From Methylomonas sp. (GTDB lineage Bacteria > Pseudomonadota > Gammaproteobacteria > Methylococcales > Methylomonadaceae), in NCBI GenBank assembly GCA_026989715.1, contig JALSIU010000073.1:1-27665 (forward strand): DNA of 27,665 nucleotides, given 5' to 3'. Positions 1 to 9,302 of this stretch are shown piece by piece. Under the pieces are notes generated by a model, which made no database searches, was not told where the DNA came from, and saw only the letters and a program-made list of their open reading frames with translations. Within the stretch, counting starts at the first letter, position 1, and each line of letters begins with the position of its first letter. A program made the translations under genes and the position numbers.

Positions 1-191
1 GGGGGTATTCCTTTTTTATTAAAACATCTAGTGGATTTCACATCAATATTTTTACCATTTAGAATAAAATCTACATTCTCACTATGCTTTCTCTCTATTT
101 TTTGAGTAGAGTTTTGAGATTCAAAAATAAACTCTCCGAAAGATCCAAATCTTGGATTATTCAATTTTTTAATAGCTTCTATAATATCCAT
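1..191 (-). CDS. Partial gene, PD-(D/E)XK nuclease-like N-terminus
   Basis: An open frame starts at ATG 191-189 and runs off the left edge, giving 63 residues of N-terminal sequence. The peptide has a pattern seen in restriction-endonuclease-fold proteins: a conserved-looking Gly-Glu helix (GSFGEFIFES, about residues 15-24), then VDFILNGK and NIDVKST about 20 residues later. That order matches the helix Glu, the acidic residue and the (D/E)xK strand of the fold. The start is divergent from trmL, with 32 bases between the two ATGs, and no clear Shine-Dalgarno is visible. The assignment is inference from motif spacing only; the rest of the protein lies outside the window. It could be a restriction enzyme, a repair nuclease or an unrelated hypothetical protein. 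Confidence 0.5.
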   Translation of the reverse strand, partial: MDIIEAIKKLNNPRFGSFGEFIFESQNSTQKIERKHSENVDFILNGKNIDVKSTRCFNKKGIP

Positions 192-223
192 AAAATTTTA
201 TAAGGCATAACATCTATATTTAT

Positions 224-688
224 ATGTTTAATATCGCACTGTACGAACCTAGAATCCCTCAAAATACCGGCAACATTATACGCTTAGTTGCCAACAATGG
301 TTGTCATTTACACCTCATTGGGTCTTTAGGATTTGATCTCAAAGAAAAGAGTTTACGCCGCTCTGGACTGGATTACCAAGATTTAGCTAATGTGACTCAG
401 CATAGTGACTATAATCACTTTATAAAAACCCTGCCTAAACAGCAAGTATGGGTCATAACAACTAAAGGAACTCGCCACTATAATCAGGTCGCCTATCAAC
501 CAGGAGACATCTTATTATTTGGTTCTGAAACGTCAGGCTTACCGACTGAACTACAACAAAGCATTCCAGCAGAGCAACAACTAAGAATCCCGATGCAAGC
601 CAATAATCGTAGCATTAACCTTTCAAACACGGTTGCGCTTGTCAGTTATGAAGCATGGCGACAGCACAATTTCTTGGGTGGAGAATAA
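224..688 (+). CDS. trmL: tRNA (cytidine(34)-2'-O)-methyltransferase TrmL
   Basis: SPOUT-class methyltransferase that 2'-O-methylates the wobble base C34/U34 of tRNA-Leu isoacceptors using S-adenosylmethionine; cytosolic. The 154-residue length is normal for TrmL/YibK. Visible family motifs are the N-terminal ALYEPRIPQNTGNIIR, the SAM-knot segments LLFGSETSGLP (about residues 97-107) and IPMQANNRSINLSNTVALVSYE (about 121-142). There is no separate N-terminal RNA-binding extension, as expected for the minimal TrmL type. It is a single gene divergent from the partial gene at the window edge and convergent with glgP, with a hairpin terminator directly after it. Recognition rests on clear full-length motif agreement. 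Confidence 0.95.
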   Translation: MFNIALYEPRIPQNTGNIIRLVANNGCHLHLIGSLGFDLKEKSLRRSGLDYQDLANVTQHSDYNHFIKTLPKQQVWVITTKGTRHYNQVAYQPGDILLFGSETSGLPTELQQSIPAEQQLRIPMQANNRSINLSNTVALVSYEAWRQHNFLGGE

Positions 689-692
689 TAAA

Positions 693-724
693 AAAGCCCA
701 AAGAACATATGTTCAATGGGCTTT
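693..724. terminator. Bidirectional hairpin terminator between trmL and glgP
   Basis: AAAGCCCA (693-700) pairs with TGGGCTTT (717-724). The interior GAACATATGTTC (703-714) is itself a perfect palindrome that extends the stem. The arms end in A and T tracts, so the hairpin can serve both the plus-strand trmL, which stops at 688, and the minus-strand glgP, which stops at 761. Confidence 0.75.
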
Positions 725-760
725 ATCTGTTATCACATGACACAGGAAAATAACAAGGCC

Positions 761-3259
761 TTATTTAACCGGCACTGAATCTAACTTCCAAATATCAGCA
801 TTATAATTTTGAATCGTACGGTCTGTAGAAAACTTACCACTATTTGCCGTATTCATTATACTCATCCGCGTCCAACGCTCCTTATCTTGATAAGCCTGCT
901 CTACACGCTTCTGCGCATTCACAAAACTACGGAAGTCAGCAATTGTCATCCAAGGGTCATCAGGACTTTTTATTGAATGAATCACATCATCAAAAATACC
1001 TGTTTCAAACTGATTAAAATGCCCACATTCCAATAAGTTCATCACCCGCTGTAAATCTTCATCTTCAGCGATAATGCTTTCAGGATGATAGTTTGGGCGA
1101 AGTGCTTCAACCTCACTTTCCGTTAAACCGAATAAGAAAAAATTATCATCGCCCACTTCTTCGCGAATTTCGATATTAGCACCATCGAGCGTACCAATCG
1201 TCAACGCACCATTCATCATAAACTTCATATTACCAGTACCTGATGCCTCTTTACCAGCGGTGGAAATTTGTTCTGATAAATCAGCTCCGGGACAAATTTT
1301 CTCCATTGCCGAAACACGGTAGTTAGGCATAAACACCAACTTGAGCTTATCACCAACATCAGGGTCATTATTGATGACTTCAGAGACATTATTAATCAGC
1401 TTAATAATACGCTTAGCCATATAATATCCAGGAGCCGCTTTTCCCCCAATCAGCACACAGCGAGCTGTCCAATTTTCAGTATCACCACGTTTAATGCGAT
1501 CATACAAATGAATAACATGCAAAACATTGAGTAACTGACGTTTATATTCATGAAATCGTTTAACCTGCACATCAAATAATGCATTTACATTTAAATCAAT
1601 ATCATGCTCTATTTTTTTATAGTCAATCAGTTTTTGTTTCGCATTTTGCTGTAATTCATACCACTTCTTGCAGAACTTTTTATCATTAATGAACTTTTCT
1701 AATTTCTTTAATTCTGATAAATCAGTAATCCATTTATCGCCAATTTTCTCGGTAATAAAGCTTGCTAATTCAGGATTACAAGCAGCAAGCCAACGCCGCG
1801 GTGTGACTCCATTCGTTTTATTATTAAATTTTTCCGGCCATAGATCATAAAAATCTTTAAATAAACCTTCTTGCAGTAATTGTGAATGCAACTCAGCTAC
1901 GCCATTTACTGAATAACTGCCTACAATAGCAAGAAAAGCCATTCTGACTTGCTGACCATGCCCTTCTTCAATTAAAGACATCCTGGCTAATCGCTCATTA
2001 TCTCCAGGCCAATGTGCTGAAACTTCTGCCAAGAAATGCGCATTAATATCAAAAATAATCTCCATTAAACGCGGCAATAACTGTTGAAATAAACTAACAG
2101 ACCACTTTTCCAATGCCTCAGGTAATAAAGTATGATTAGTATAAGCCATTGTCTTACGGGTAATTCCCCAAGCTTCCTGCCAATTTAGCCCATGTATATC
2201 CATCAAGAGCCGCATTAACTCAGCAACAGCAATACTTGGATGCGTATCATTCAACTGAAAACAGTTTTTCTCCGCAAAATGCGTAAAGTCATTACCATGC
2301 CTTCCTACCCAATTTGCAACAATATCTTGCAAACTAGCAGAGGCTAAAAGGTACTGCTGTTGCAAACGCAATGCTTTACCATTTTCGTTGGCATCATTAG
2401 GGTACAACACCATACTAATATTTTCTGCCGTATTTTTTGCCGCAACAGACTCTGCATAATCTCCCGCATTAAATTCAGCAAGATTAAATTCTTCTGTTGC
2501 CGTTGCTTTCCATAAACGTAGTGTATTGACAGTACCATTTTGATATCCTGGAATGGGCGTATCATATGGAACAGCTAAAATATCATTCGTATCCACCCAC
2601 CTTTTTCGCTTTTCACCACGCTCATCAACAACCTCTTCAACATGGCCACCAAATTTAATTCTATGTGTATATTCAGGACGCTCTATTTCCCAAACATTTC
2701 CATTTTTTAACCAATGATCCGGACGTTCTACCTGCTCACCATTTTTAATAACCTGAGTAAACATGCCATATTCATACCGTAAGCCATAACCGGTCACCGG
2801 TAACTGTAAAGTCGCACAACTATCAATAAAACAAGCTGCTAAACGCCCTAATCCCCCATTTCCCAAACCGGCATCCGGCTCACTATCAATCAGCTCTTCA
2901 ATCTCCAAACCTAAGTCATACATTGCTTCAGTAACCGTATCAGTCACCCCTAAATTAAGCATTGCATTACTCAGTGTTCGTCCCATTAAAAACTCCATGG
3001 ATAAATAATAAGCTTTTCTACAGTCTTCTTCCCGGTAAGTGTTATAGGTATTTTTCCAACGCTCAACCAAACGATCGCTGATAGCTAAAGATAACGCCTC
3101 ATAGGCATAGTGAGGAGAACGACAGTTCTGATCACGCCCTAATCGATGACTATAATATCGCTTAAAATCAGCAATAAAATCATCTTTTTTTAGCCCTAAA
3201 TGAGGAAGGTTAGTAATGCTTGCGCATGGATTACTTTTCTGAAAAATATTATTTGGCAT
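761..3259 (-). CDS. glgP: Glycogen/starch/alpha-glucan phosphorylase
   Basis: Releases glucose-1-phosphate from storage glycogen with inorganic phosphate and pyridoxal phosphate; cytosolic, GT35 family. The 832-residue length is typical. Near the N-terminus RKAYYLSMEFLMGRTLSNAM and EPDAGLGNGGLGRLAACFID are the classic substrate and phosphorylase segments. VKRFHEYKRQLLNVL follows in the C-terminal half. GKEASGTGNMKFMMNGAL carries the PLP Schiff-base lysine, about K679. The gene lies 57 bases downstream of secA on the same strand with no clear terminator between, so read-through from secA is possible. No other glycogen genes are present in the window. The Shine-Dalgarno before the ATG is weak (an A-rich AAAAAG). 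Confidence 0.96.
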   Translation of the reverse strand: MPNNIFQKSNPCASITNLPHLGLKKDDFIADFKRYYSHRLGRDQNCRSPHYAYEALSLAISDRLVERWKNTYNTYREEDCRKAYYLSMEFLMGRTLSNAMLNLGVTDTVTEAMYDLGLEIEELIDSEPDAGLGNGGLGRLAACFIDSCATLQLPVTGYGLRYEYGMFTQVIKNGEQVERPDHWLKNGNVWEIERPEYTHRIKFGGHVEEVVDERGEKRKRWVDTNDILAVPYDTPIPGYQNGTVNTLRLWKATATEEFNLAEFNAGDYAESVAAKNTAENISMVLYPNDANENGKALRLQQQYLLASASLQDIVANWVGRHGNDFTHFAEKNCFQLNDTHPSIAVAELMRLLMDIHGLNWQEAWGITRKTMAYTNHTLLPEALEKWSVSLFQQLLPRLMEIIFDINAHFLAEVSAHWPGDNERLARMSLIEEGHGQQVRMAFLAIVGSYSVNGVAELHSQLLQEGLFKDFYDLWPEKFNNKTNGVTPRRWLAACNPELASFITEKIGDKWITDLSELKKLEKFINDKKFCKKWYELQQNAKQKLIDYKKIEHDIDLNVNALFDVQVKRFHEYKRQLLNVLHVIHLYDRIKRGDTENWTARCVLIGGKAAPGYYMAKRIIKLINNVSEVINNDPDVGDKLKLVFMPNYRVSAMEKICPGADLSEQISTAGKEASGTGNMKFMMNGALTIGTLDGANIEIREEVGDDNFFLFGLTESEVEALRPNYHPESIIAEDEDLQRVMNLLECGHFNQFETGIFDDVIHSIKSPDDPWMTIADFRSFVNAQKRVEQAYQDKERWTRMSIMNTANSGKFSTDRTIQNYNADIWKLDSVPVK

Positions 3260-3316
3260 AAACTTTTTAAGCGTTATAAAGTTAAAAATAAAATGACATG
3301 ACGAAATTCGATGCCC

Positions 3317-6055
3317 TTATAGTTTTCCATGGCACTGCTTGTATTTCTTACCTGATCCACATGGGCAAGGCTCATTACGACCAACTTTTTTAGTTTCCCG
3401 AACAAAAGGGGTGTCCAACTGACTTTCATTCTCTTCTACTGCCTCTGCTTTAGGCGTTGCTAAAGCAGCTTCGGCTTCCGCATGCTCAAAATGCATTTCC
3501 TGAGGTGCTTGACGTTGCTCATCTATAACATCAACATCTTCCGGTTGCGCAACTTTTACTTTAGCAAGAATGCCAATGACTTCATATTTGATTTGATCCA
3601 ATAAAGCGGTAAACATTTCAAAAGATTCTCGCTTATATTCCTGCTTAGGATCTTTTTGCGCATACCCTCTAAAATGAATACCTTGCCGCAAGCTATCCAT
3701 AGCGGCTAAATGCTCTTTCCAGCTATTATCCAACACTTGTAGCATCACAGACTTCTCAAAATGACGCATAACATCAGCAGTTATTTCTTGCTCTTTCTCA
3801 GCGTATTTATTTGCGGCAATATCAATTATTTTTGACCTTAATAATTCCTCATGCAAACCACTATCATCATCCAGCATTTTTTGTATAGGAATATCCAATT
3901 CAAACTCATCTTTTAAATGCGCTTCTAAGCCGGGTATATCCCACTGCTCCTCCATAGTCTTTGCGGGAATATATTTTGTAATAACATCATTAATGACATC
4001 AGCACGAATTGCAGTAATAATTTCACTAATATCCTCTGAAGCCATTAACTCATCACGATGTGCATAAATAACCTTACGCTGGTCATTAGCCACATCATCA
4101 TAAGCTAATACTTCTTTACGCTGATCAAAATTTCGCCCTTCAACTTTTTTCTGCGCATTTTCTATCGACCGAGTTACCCATGGGTGCTCAATCGCCTCGC
4201 CATCTTCCATGCCTAATTTTTTCATTAACCCTGCCACTCTATCTGACGCAAAAATCCGCATCAAATCATCTTCCAATGACAAATAAAAGCGCGTAGAGCC
4301 AGCATCACCTTGACGTCCCGAACGCCCCCGCAACTGATTATCAATCCGGCGTGATTCATGCCGCTCCGACCCAATCACATGCAATCCTCCACTGGCCTTA
4401 ACCTGCTCATGACGTTCCAACCAAGCGGCTCTCACCTTAGCAATTTCCTCTTCGCCAGCACCCTCACCAAGCTTAGCTATTTCCGCGTCTAAATTACCCC
4501 CCAAAACAATATCAGTTCCACGCCCGGCCATATTTGTAGCAATCGTCACTGCACCAGGCATGCCCGCCTGTTCAATGATATGCGCCTCACGCTCATGCTG
4601 TTTTGCATTTAATACTTCATGTTTTATTTTAGCCTGCTTAAGCACATTCGAGATAATCTCTGAGTTTTCAACCGAAGTTGTTCCGACTAAGACTGGCTGC
4701 CCTCTTTTTACGCAATCTTTAATATCTTCCGTAATGGCAAGGTATTTCTCCCTTGCCGTCAAATAAATTAGATCACCTAAATCTTCTCTTGCCATAGGTC
4801 GGTGCGTTGGAATCACAACGACCTCTAAACCATAGATTTTATTTAACTCAAAAGCTTCGGTATCTGCAGTCCCTGTCATTCCCGACAATTTTTCATACAG
4901 GCGAAAATAATTCTGAAAAGTAATAGATGCTAAAGTTTGATTTTCATTTTGAATCTCAACGCCTTCTTTTGCTTCCATTGCTTGGTGCAAACCCTCAGAC
5001 CACCGTCTGCCAGGCATAATGCGCCCTGTAAACTCATCAACGATAATGACTTCATTATTTTGAACAATGTAATCAACATCCTTATGAAATAAAACATGAG
5101 CACGTAAAGAGGCATTTAGATAGTGCATTAACCTTATATTAGCCGGCTCATACAAACTTGCCCCTGGCTCTAATAGCCCATGCTCTACTAATAAGTTTTC
5201 TATATGTGCATGACCCGCCTCAGTCAAGTGGAGTTGCTTAGACTTTTCATCAACCGTATAGTCACCTGCACCTTGCTCCTCACCTTCCTTTTCACCCTCT
5301 TGCTTTTCAACCTTAGTCAATAGAGGTGCTATTTCATTCGTTTTAAGATAAATATCCGTACTATCTTCTGTTGAGCCTGAAATAATCAGCGGCGTTCTAG
5401 CCTCATCAATCAAAATGGAATCCACTTCATCGACTATAGCAAAGTGCAACCCACGCTGTACCTTTTGCTCAATACTAAATGCCATATTATCGCGCAAATA
5501 ATCAAACCCAAACTCATTATTTGTTCCATAAGTAATATCAGCAGCATAGGCTTGCTTACGCTCTGCATGCCCAATATCACTAATAATCACACCAGTTGTT
5601 AAGCCTAAAAAACCATATAACTGCCCCATCCAAGCCGCATCCCTAGCAGCCAAATAATCATTCACCGTTACAATATGAACCCCATTTCCTGGCAATGCAT
5701 TCAGATAAGCAGCCAAGGTTGCCATCAGGGTTTTTCCTTCCCCTGTTTTCATTTCGGCAATCTTGCCATCATTTAACACCATGCCGCCAATCAGTTGCAC
5801 ATCAAAATGACGCATATTAAAAACGCGAGAAGATGCTTCTCTAACGGTTGCAAATGCTTCAGGAATCAGGCTATCAAGTGACTCTCCTTGAGCTAATCGC
5901 TCATGAAACTCTTGCGTTTTTGCCTTCAGTGCCTCATCCGTTAATTGCTCATATTCTGCAGCTAAGTTATTAACAAGTTTTACAATTTTACTTTTCTTTT
6001 TGACTAACCGATCATTACGGCTACCAACGACAAATTTTACGAGCTTACCCAGCAT
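3317..6055 (-). CDS. secA: Preprotein translocase ATPase SecA
   Basis: Motor ATPase that drives unfolded preproteins through SecYEG. The frame is open upstream to an ATG at 6106, but I place the start at ATG 6055: SecA proteins begin MLGKLVKFVVGSRNDR, and a TATAAT box at 6111-6106 would place transcription start downstream of the longer start. The protein is then 912 residues. Walker A MKTGEGKT is at about 102-109. DEVDSILIDEARTPLIIS is motif II. GRGTDIVLGGN and GLHVIGSERHESRRIDNQLRGR belong to the second nucleotide-binding domain. The C-terminus carries the zinc/SecB-binding SEC-C motif CPCGSGKKYKQCH. It has a Glu/Gly-rich insertion (EKQEGEKEGEEQGAG). It lies downstream of the pmoB terminator, so it probably has its own promoter. 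Confidence 0.96.
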   Translation of the reverse strand: MLGKLVKFVVGSRNDRLVKKKSKIVKLVNNLAAEYEQLTDEALKAKTQEFHERLAQGESLDSLIPEAFATVREASSRVFNMRHFDVQLIGGMVLNDGKIAEMKTGEGKTLMATLAAYLNALPGNGVHIVTVNDYLAARDAAWMGQLYGFLGLTTGVIISDIGHAERKQAYAADITYGTNNEFGFDYLRDNMAFSIEQKVQRGLHFAIVDEVDSILIDEARTPLIISGSTEDSTDIYLKTNEIAPLLTKVEKQEGEKEGEEQGAGDYTVDEKSKQLHLTEAGHAHIENLLVEHGLLEPGASLYEPANIRLMHYLNASLRAHVLFHKDVDYIVQNNEVIIVDEFTGRIMPGRRWSEGLHQAMEAKEGVEIQNENQTLASITFQNYFRLYEKLSGMTGTADTEAFELNKIYGLEVVVIPTHRPMAREDLGDLIYLTAREKYLAITEDIKDCVKRGQPVLVGTTSVENSEIISNVLKQAKIKHEVLNAKQHEREAHIIEQAGMPGAVTIATNMAGRGTDIVLGGNLDAEIAKLGEGAGEEEIAKVRAAWLERHEQVKASGGLHVIGSERHESRRIDNQLRGRSGRQGDAGSTRFYLSLEDDLMRIFASDRVAGLMKKLGMEDGEAIEHPWVTRSIENAQKKVEGRNFDQRKEVLAYDDVANDQRKVIYAHRDELMASEDISEIITAIRADVINDVITKYIPAKTMEEQWDIPGLEAHLKDEFELDIPIQKMLDDDSGLHEELLRSKIIDIAANKYAEKEQEITADVMRHFEKSVMLQVLDNSWKEHLAAMDSLRQGIHFRGYAQKDPKQEYKRESFEMFTALLDQIKYEVIGILAKVKVAQPEDVDVIDEQRQAPQEMHFEHAEAEAALATPKAEAVEENESQLDTPFVRETKKVGRNEPCPCGSGKKYKQCHGKL

Positions 6056-6105
6056 CCTTTTATTCCCAGTATAATATTCTAAATTAGACTTTATATAACC
6101 TATCA

Positions 6106-6111
6106 ATTATA
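6106..6111 (-). promoter_or_regulatory. Candidate -10 element for secA
   Basis: An exact TATAAT reads 6111 to 6106 on the minus strand, about 50 bases before the preferred secA ATG at 6055. The matching -35 region (around 6129-6134) is poor, so this is a moderate call. Its position makes the longer SecA start at 6106 unlikely. Confidence 0.4.
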
Positions 6112-6238
6112 TCCTGTTTAGTCTCTCACGAACATATGCAAAATAATATTATCGAATTTTCTTCAATACTCTAAGGCTATTGCACGTCTCCACACCATCT
6201 AATTAACAGCATTATTTTCCAAACACCAAATTTTAGAC

Positions 6239-6273
6239 AAAAAAAAGCCCCTGCTACTTGCGTAACAGAGGCT
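6239..6273 (-). terminator. Rho-independent terminator of the pmoCAB operon
   Basis: AGCC-C-CTG (6246-6253) pairs with CAG-A-GGCT (6266-6273) with one C/A mismatch. A short inner TAC/GTA pairing extends it. On the minus strand the stem is followed by eight U residues (complement of the A run 6239-6246). It begins 54 bases after the pmoB stop codon and separates the methane monooxygenase operon from secA. Confidence 0.8.
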
Positions 6274-6326
6274 CTTTGCTTTGTAATTCCTGCTTAAATT
6301 CTAAAACTTAAGCATTCAATTCATTA

Positions 6327-7571
6327 TTAGATGAAAGTTGGAATTAATGGAGCATCTACCATAACCATTTGACGGTTACCATCTTCGTCGAAGAAGAATA
6401 GTAAGCCAGCAAAACGACTATCTGGATCATAGATCAAATCAGCTAAACGGTAAACTTCCCATGCTGCATCAGAAGCAGTTACTTCAACAGTTCTAGTCTC
6501 ACCTGGAGCTAGAGGGCTGTTATCAGAAACTGTTAAGCCTTCTTCAGCTAAAAGATCATCAGGGTAACCTGACTCATCTTCTAGTACATCAGCATCTAAG
6601 AAACGAACAGAAGCAGTGTTGAACTCACCTAAACGAACAGCTGAATCGCCATTGTTAGTGATAGTTAAAGTCATTTGCATAGCACGACCAGGAACACGGT
6701 AGCTAGCATCTTCAACTTTAACTGCAACAGAAGTTTCAGGCATTTCGATTGCTTTAATACCACGCATCAAACCCGCTTGTAAAGGAGTAGTGATTGGGTA
6801 TTTTTCATTTGTAGATCCCATAGAAGCCATAACTAGGCCTATAGTACCAGCAGCGAATGCAATCGCAACTTTCTTATCAGCAGCACTGATAAGAGTATCT
6901 GCTTTACCAGAAGTAACAGCAATATGACGAGGAATGAACATAGGACGTTTAATCCAGAACATCATCCAAGCTACACCGATAGCCATCCACAATCCATGCC
7001 AGAAGTATACGTTATCTAAAGCGTAATCTTCTAAATCGATTGTTTCACCAGTTAATGTAGTTAAAGGATTAACAAAGTCACCCATAGAACCAGTAATAGT
7101 TACCCATTTACCTGGACCAATGATTGGACCCCCGCCTTCAACATTCATCATAGTATGAACGTGCCAGTCACCTGGACGACGTGCTTTTAATAGTACTTTA
7201 AACTCATAAGTATCGCCTAGCTCAAGTGTTACTGAACGAGGAACTAACTGACCGCCAATCCAAGAACCTGCACGAATAAATACAGGACCTGGAATACCGA
7301 TGTTCAAGAAAGATACTTCAGGCTTATCAACAGTTTCAGGCCATCCCGCGAAAACGTGGAATTTACCAGAAATAGTCATTGTATCGTTAATTGCAACTTC
7401 ATCTTTTGACCAATCAAGATCAAACCAATGAATTGTACGCATACGCATGAACGCTGCTTGAGACTTTTCACCATGTGCAGATGCTGTAGGCGTGTAAAAC
7501 ATCGCAGATGTTACAGCCAATAGCAAAGCGACAAATGATAGCTTAGCTATTTTGTCTTTTATTGTTTTCAT
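6327..7571 (-). CDS. pmoB: Particulate methane monooxygenase subunit B
   Basis: Subunit B of the membrane copper enzyme that oxidises methane to methanol; it carries two periplasmic cupredoxin-like domains flanking two membrane helices. 414 residues, normal length. A signal sequence (residues about 1-32, cut in TASA-HGEK) leaves the copper ligand His33 as first mature residue. H137 and H139 of GDWHVHT and H48 (TIHW) also match known PmoB copper-site positions. Membrane helices are near 187-206 (WHGLWMAIGVAWMMFWI) and 232-250. A strong GGAGGAG Shine-Dalgarno precedes the ATG. Third gene of pmoCAB, 76 bases after pmoA, ending before a terminator. All inspected copper-binding residues are present, so the subunit looks functional. 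An ammonia monooxygenase subunit is the only close alternative; context and sequence favour pMMO. Confidence 0.97.
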   Translation of the reverse strand: MKTIKDKIAKLSFVALLLAVTSAMFYTPTASAHGEKSQAAFMRMRTIHWFDLDWSKDEVAINDTMTISGKFHVFAGWPETVDKPEVSFLNIGIPGPVFIRAGSWIGGQLVPRSVTLELGDTYEFKVLLKARRPGDWHVHTMMNVEGGGPIIGPGKWVTITGSMGDFVNPLTTLTGETIDLEDYALDNVYFWHGLWMAIGVAWMMFWIKRPMFIPRHIAVTSGKADTLISAADKKVAIAFAAGTIGLVMASMGSTNEKYPITTPLQAGLMRGIKAIEMPETSVAVKVEDASYRVPGRAMQMTLTITNNGDSAVRLGEFNTASVRFLDADVLEDESGYPDDLLAEEGLTVSDNSPLAPGETRTVEVTASDAAWEVYRLADLIYDPDSRFAGLLFFFDEDGNRQMVMVDAPLIPTFI

Positions 7572-7647
7572 ATATCTCCTCCAAACTAGAGAAATTTATT
7601 TTCGTTTATTGAAAAAGCATAAATACTTAATCAACTTATAGTTATTA

Positions 7648-8397
7648 TTAGATACCTTCGCCACTTACGAAGTCAGTTTTATTAAACCAACGACCGAAAT
7701 AGTGCCATAAGAAGTAAATGATAATAGAAACGAAAGCTGAGAAGAATGCAGATACTGGAGCAACATCTTTACCAAATGTTCTTAGTGTTCCTTTCTCTAC
7801 CATTCTGATGTACTCAGGAGTACCAGTACGTACGTAGTGATAACCTTGTAAATCAGCAAGAGTAAACATCATACCGTTGTATTCAACAGGTACGTGTAAA
7901 GGAGCAATAATAGGCCAGTTACCTGGGTAGAATAATAAGCCGTAAGCCATTCCACCAATAACAGCCGTCAATACGAAGCTGCTAGATAACATTAGCACAA
8001 CATCAAGAACGATTGCACCTGGAACTAAGTTAGAAGGAAAACAGAAGTTTACTGGGAAGTAAGTCCAACCCCAGAAGTTCAAATATCTGTTAATCCACTC
8101 ACCTAACATTAGAGCGATAACACAACAAACCGCACCAAAAGGCAGACGGTAACGATACCACAGCATTGCTTGTACAGCAGCAGGGAACGTGATTGATACG
8201 ATTGGCGCTACAGTTACCCATAAACGTCTATCTTTCCAGTCAGTCCAAAAATCCCAGTCACCACCAGTTAACATGTAGTGAATATGATATCCACCCAGTA
8301 CAGCGGTGAATAGAGTAAATAGAATCATCCAGTCCAACGTACGTGAAACTTGTACAGCTTCAGCGCGTGAACGTACAGCTGATTGAGATGCACTCAT
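7648..8397 (-). CDS. pmoA: Particulate methane monooxygenase subunit A
   Basis: Integral membrane subunit of pMMO, and the standard phylogenetic marker of methanotrophs. 249 residues, full length. It contains TGGDWDFWTDWKDRRLW near residues 45-61, covering the well-known GDWDFW signature, and FPVNFCFPSNLVPGAIVLDV plus several further hydrophobic spans consistent with seven membrane helices. HVPVEYNGMMFTLADLQGYH is the conserved late segment. The ATG is preceded by GGAGGTAAGCTA. It lies between pmoC (123-base gap with a hairpin) and pmoB (76-base gap) in the usual C-A-B order. The protein has the type I methanotroph look rather than type II or Verrucomicrobia. Codons appear more uniform and T-ending than in flanking genes, as expected for a very highly expressed gene. 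Confidence 0.98.
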   Translation of the reverse strand: MSASQSAVRSRAEAVQVSRTLDWMILFTLFTAVLGGYHIHYMLTGGDWDFWTDWKDRRLWVTVAPIVSITFPAAVQAMLWYRYRLPFGAVCCVIALMLGEWINRYLNFWGWTYFPVNFCFPSNLVPGAIVLDVVLMLSSSFVLTAVIGGMAYGLLFYPGNWPIIAPLHVPVEYNGMMFTLADLQGYHYVRTGTPEYIRMVEKGTLRTFGKDVAPVSAFFSAFVSIIIYFLWHYFGRWFNKTDFVSGEGI

Positions 8398-8444
8398 TAG
8401 CTTACCTCCAAAAAATTATTTTTATTATCATTACCTCACTTTCA

Positions 8445-8468
8445 TCTCGCCATCATTTGATGGCGAGA
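8445..8468. promoter_or_regulatory. Perfect hairpin in the pmoC-pmoA intergenic space
   Basis: TCTCGCCATC (8445-8454) and GATGGCGAGA (8459-8468) are perfectly complementary around a four-base loop. It lies 53 bases after the pmoC stop. On the minus-strand transcript no U tract follows immediately, so it is better read as an mRNA processing or stabilising element, or a partial attenuator, than as a full terminator. A stem of this kind can set different levels of pmoC and pmoAB mRNA. Confidence 0.7.
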
Positions 8469-8520
8469 CAAGGAGATAACAAGTTTTACTACTATATTAT
8501 TATTAAAACCTAGGCTTATA

Positions 8521-9273
8521 TTAAGCTAAGTCTTTTTTAAGTAGTTTAGTTAAAGCTTCAACTTCAATATTTACAACACCCATAATCGCTAGAGCAGCCC
8601 ATCCGAAGAATACGAAGCCGTAGTGTAGAGGTGCAACAAATAACTCTTCCATGAACCAGAAAGTGTGTCCCCACTCATTCAAACCAACATTAGGAAGAAT
8701 CATGAAAGGACCAATTACTGATACCATATACATTAGAGACAAACCTTCTTGGTAAGCAGGTAGTCTTGTTTTTGCATATAAGAAAGCAGAAACACCAGTG
8801 ATGATGTAAATTGGGTATGACAAGTAGAATTCGATGATGTGACTTGGTGTGAAGTCAGTATCACGAACAATAGTTTGATGCCATGTACCATCTTGCTCTG
8901 TAAAGTACGAAGCACCCCAGTAGATAGCCCAACCGTACATTACCAACCATGTCCAGTGAGTAAAATGTCTTCTTAGCTCTTCACGTGGAGTGATAGACAT
9001 TACGTTACGATCACGTGTTTTCCAAATATATCCCCATAGTGTTGAAGCAATTACTACTTCAAGTACTAGCTCGATATATAACATGTTCATCCAATATGTT
9101 TCGAACTCAGGTGCGAATGAATCTAAACCAGCAGACCATCCGTAAACACCTTCGTACCAACGAATAAATGAATAAAATACTAAATACAACATAAAACCTG
9201 CAATCAGGTTAGTTTTGTTTAGCAGTGGTGCTTCTGAAGCATCAGCTTTCACTGAATCAGTTGTAGCAGCCAT
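8521..9273 (-). CDS. pmoC: Particulate methane monooxygenase subunit C
   Basis: Membrane subunit of pMMO that carries a copper site now considered central to methane oxidation. 250 residues. The ligand triad is visible as D128 and H132 in EQDGTWHQT and H145 in TPSH, with the D-x3-H-x12-H spacing known from PmoC crystal structures. Hydrophobic spans start at about residue 23 (LIAGFMLYLVFYSFI) and continue through the protein, including PIYIITGVSAFLYA and YGFVFFGWAALAIMGVV. First gene of the operon, preceded by a near-ideal AGGAGGTAATA Shine-Dalgarno and an approximately 100-base leader with two hairpins. It is the only pmoC in the window; methanotrophs often carry additional copies elsewhere. 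Confidence 0.97.
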   Translation of the reverse strand: MAATTDSVKADASEAPLLNKTNLIAGFMLYLVFYSFIRWYEGVYGWSAGLDSFAPEFETYWMNMLYIELVLEVVIASTLWGYIWKTRDRNVMSITPREELRRHFTHWTWLVMYGWAIYWGASYFTEQDGTWHQTIVRDTDFTPSHIIEFYLSYPIYIITGVSAFLYAKTRLPAYQEGLSLMYMVSVIGPFMILPNVGLNEWGHTFWFMEELFVAPLHYGFVFFGWAALAIMGVVNIEVEALTKLLKKDLA

Positions 9274-9302
9274 TATTACCTCCTAAAAGTAAATATTTAA
9301 AC

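Noticed and set aside
5998..6106. Longer SecA N-terminus starting at ATG 6106.
   Set aside because: The extra 17 residues are not SecA-like, the ATG lies on a TATAAT box, and the family start MLGKLVKF follows at 6055.
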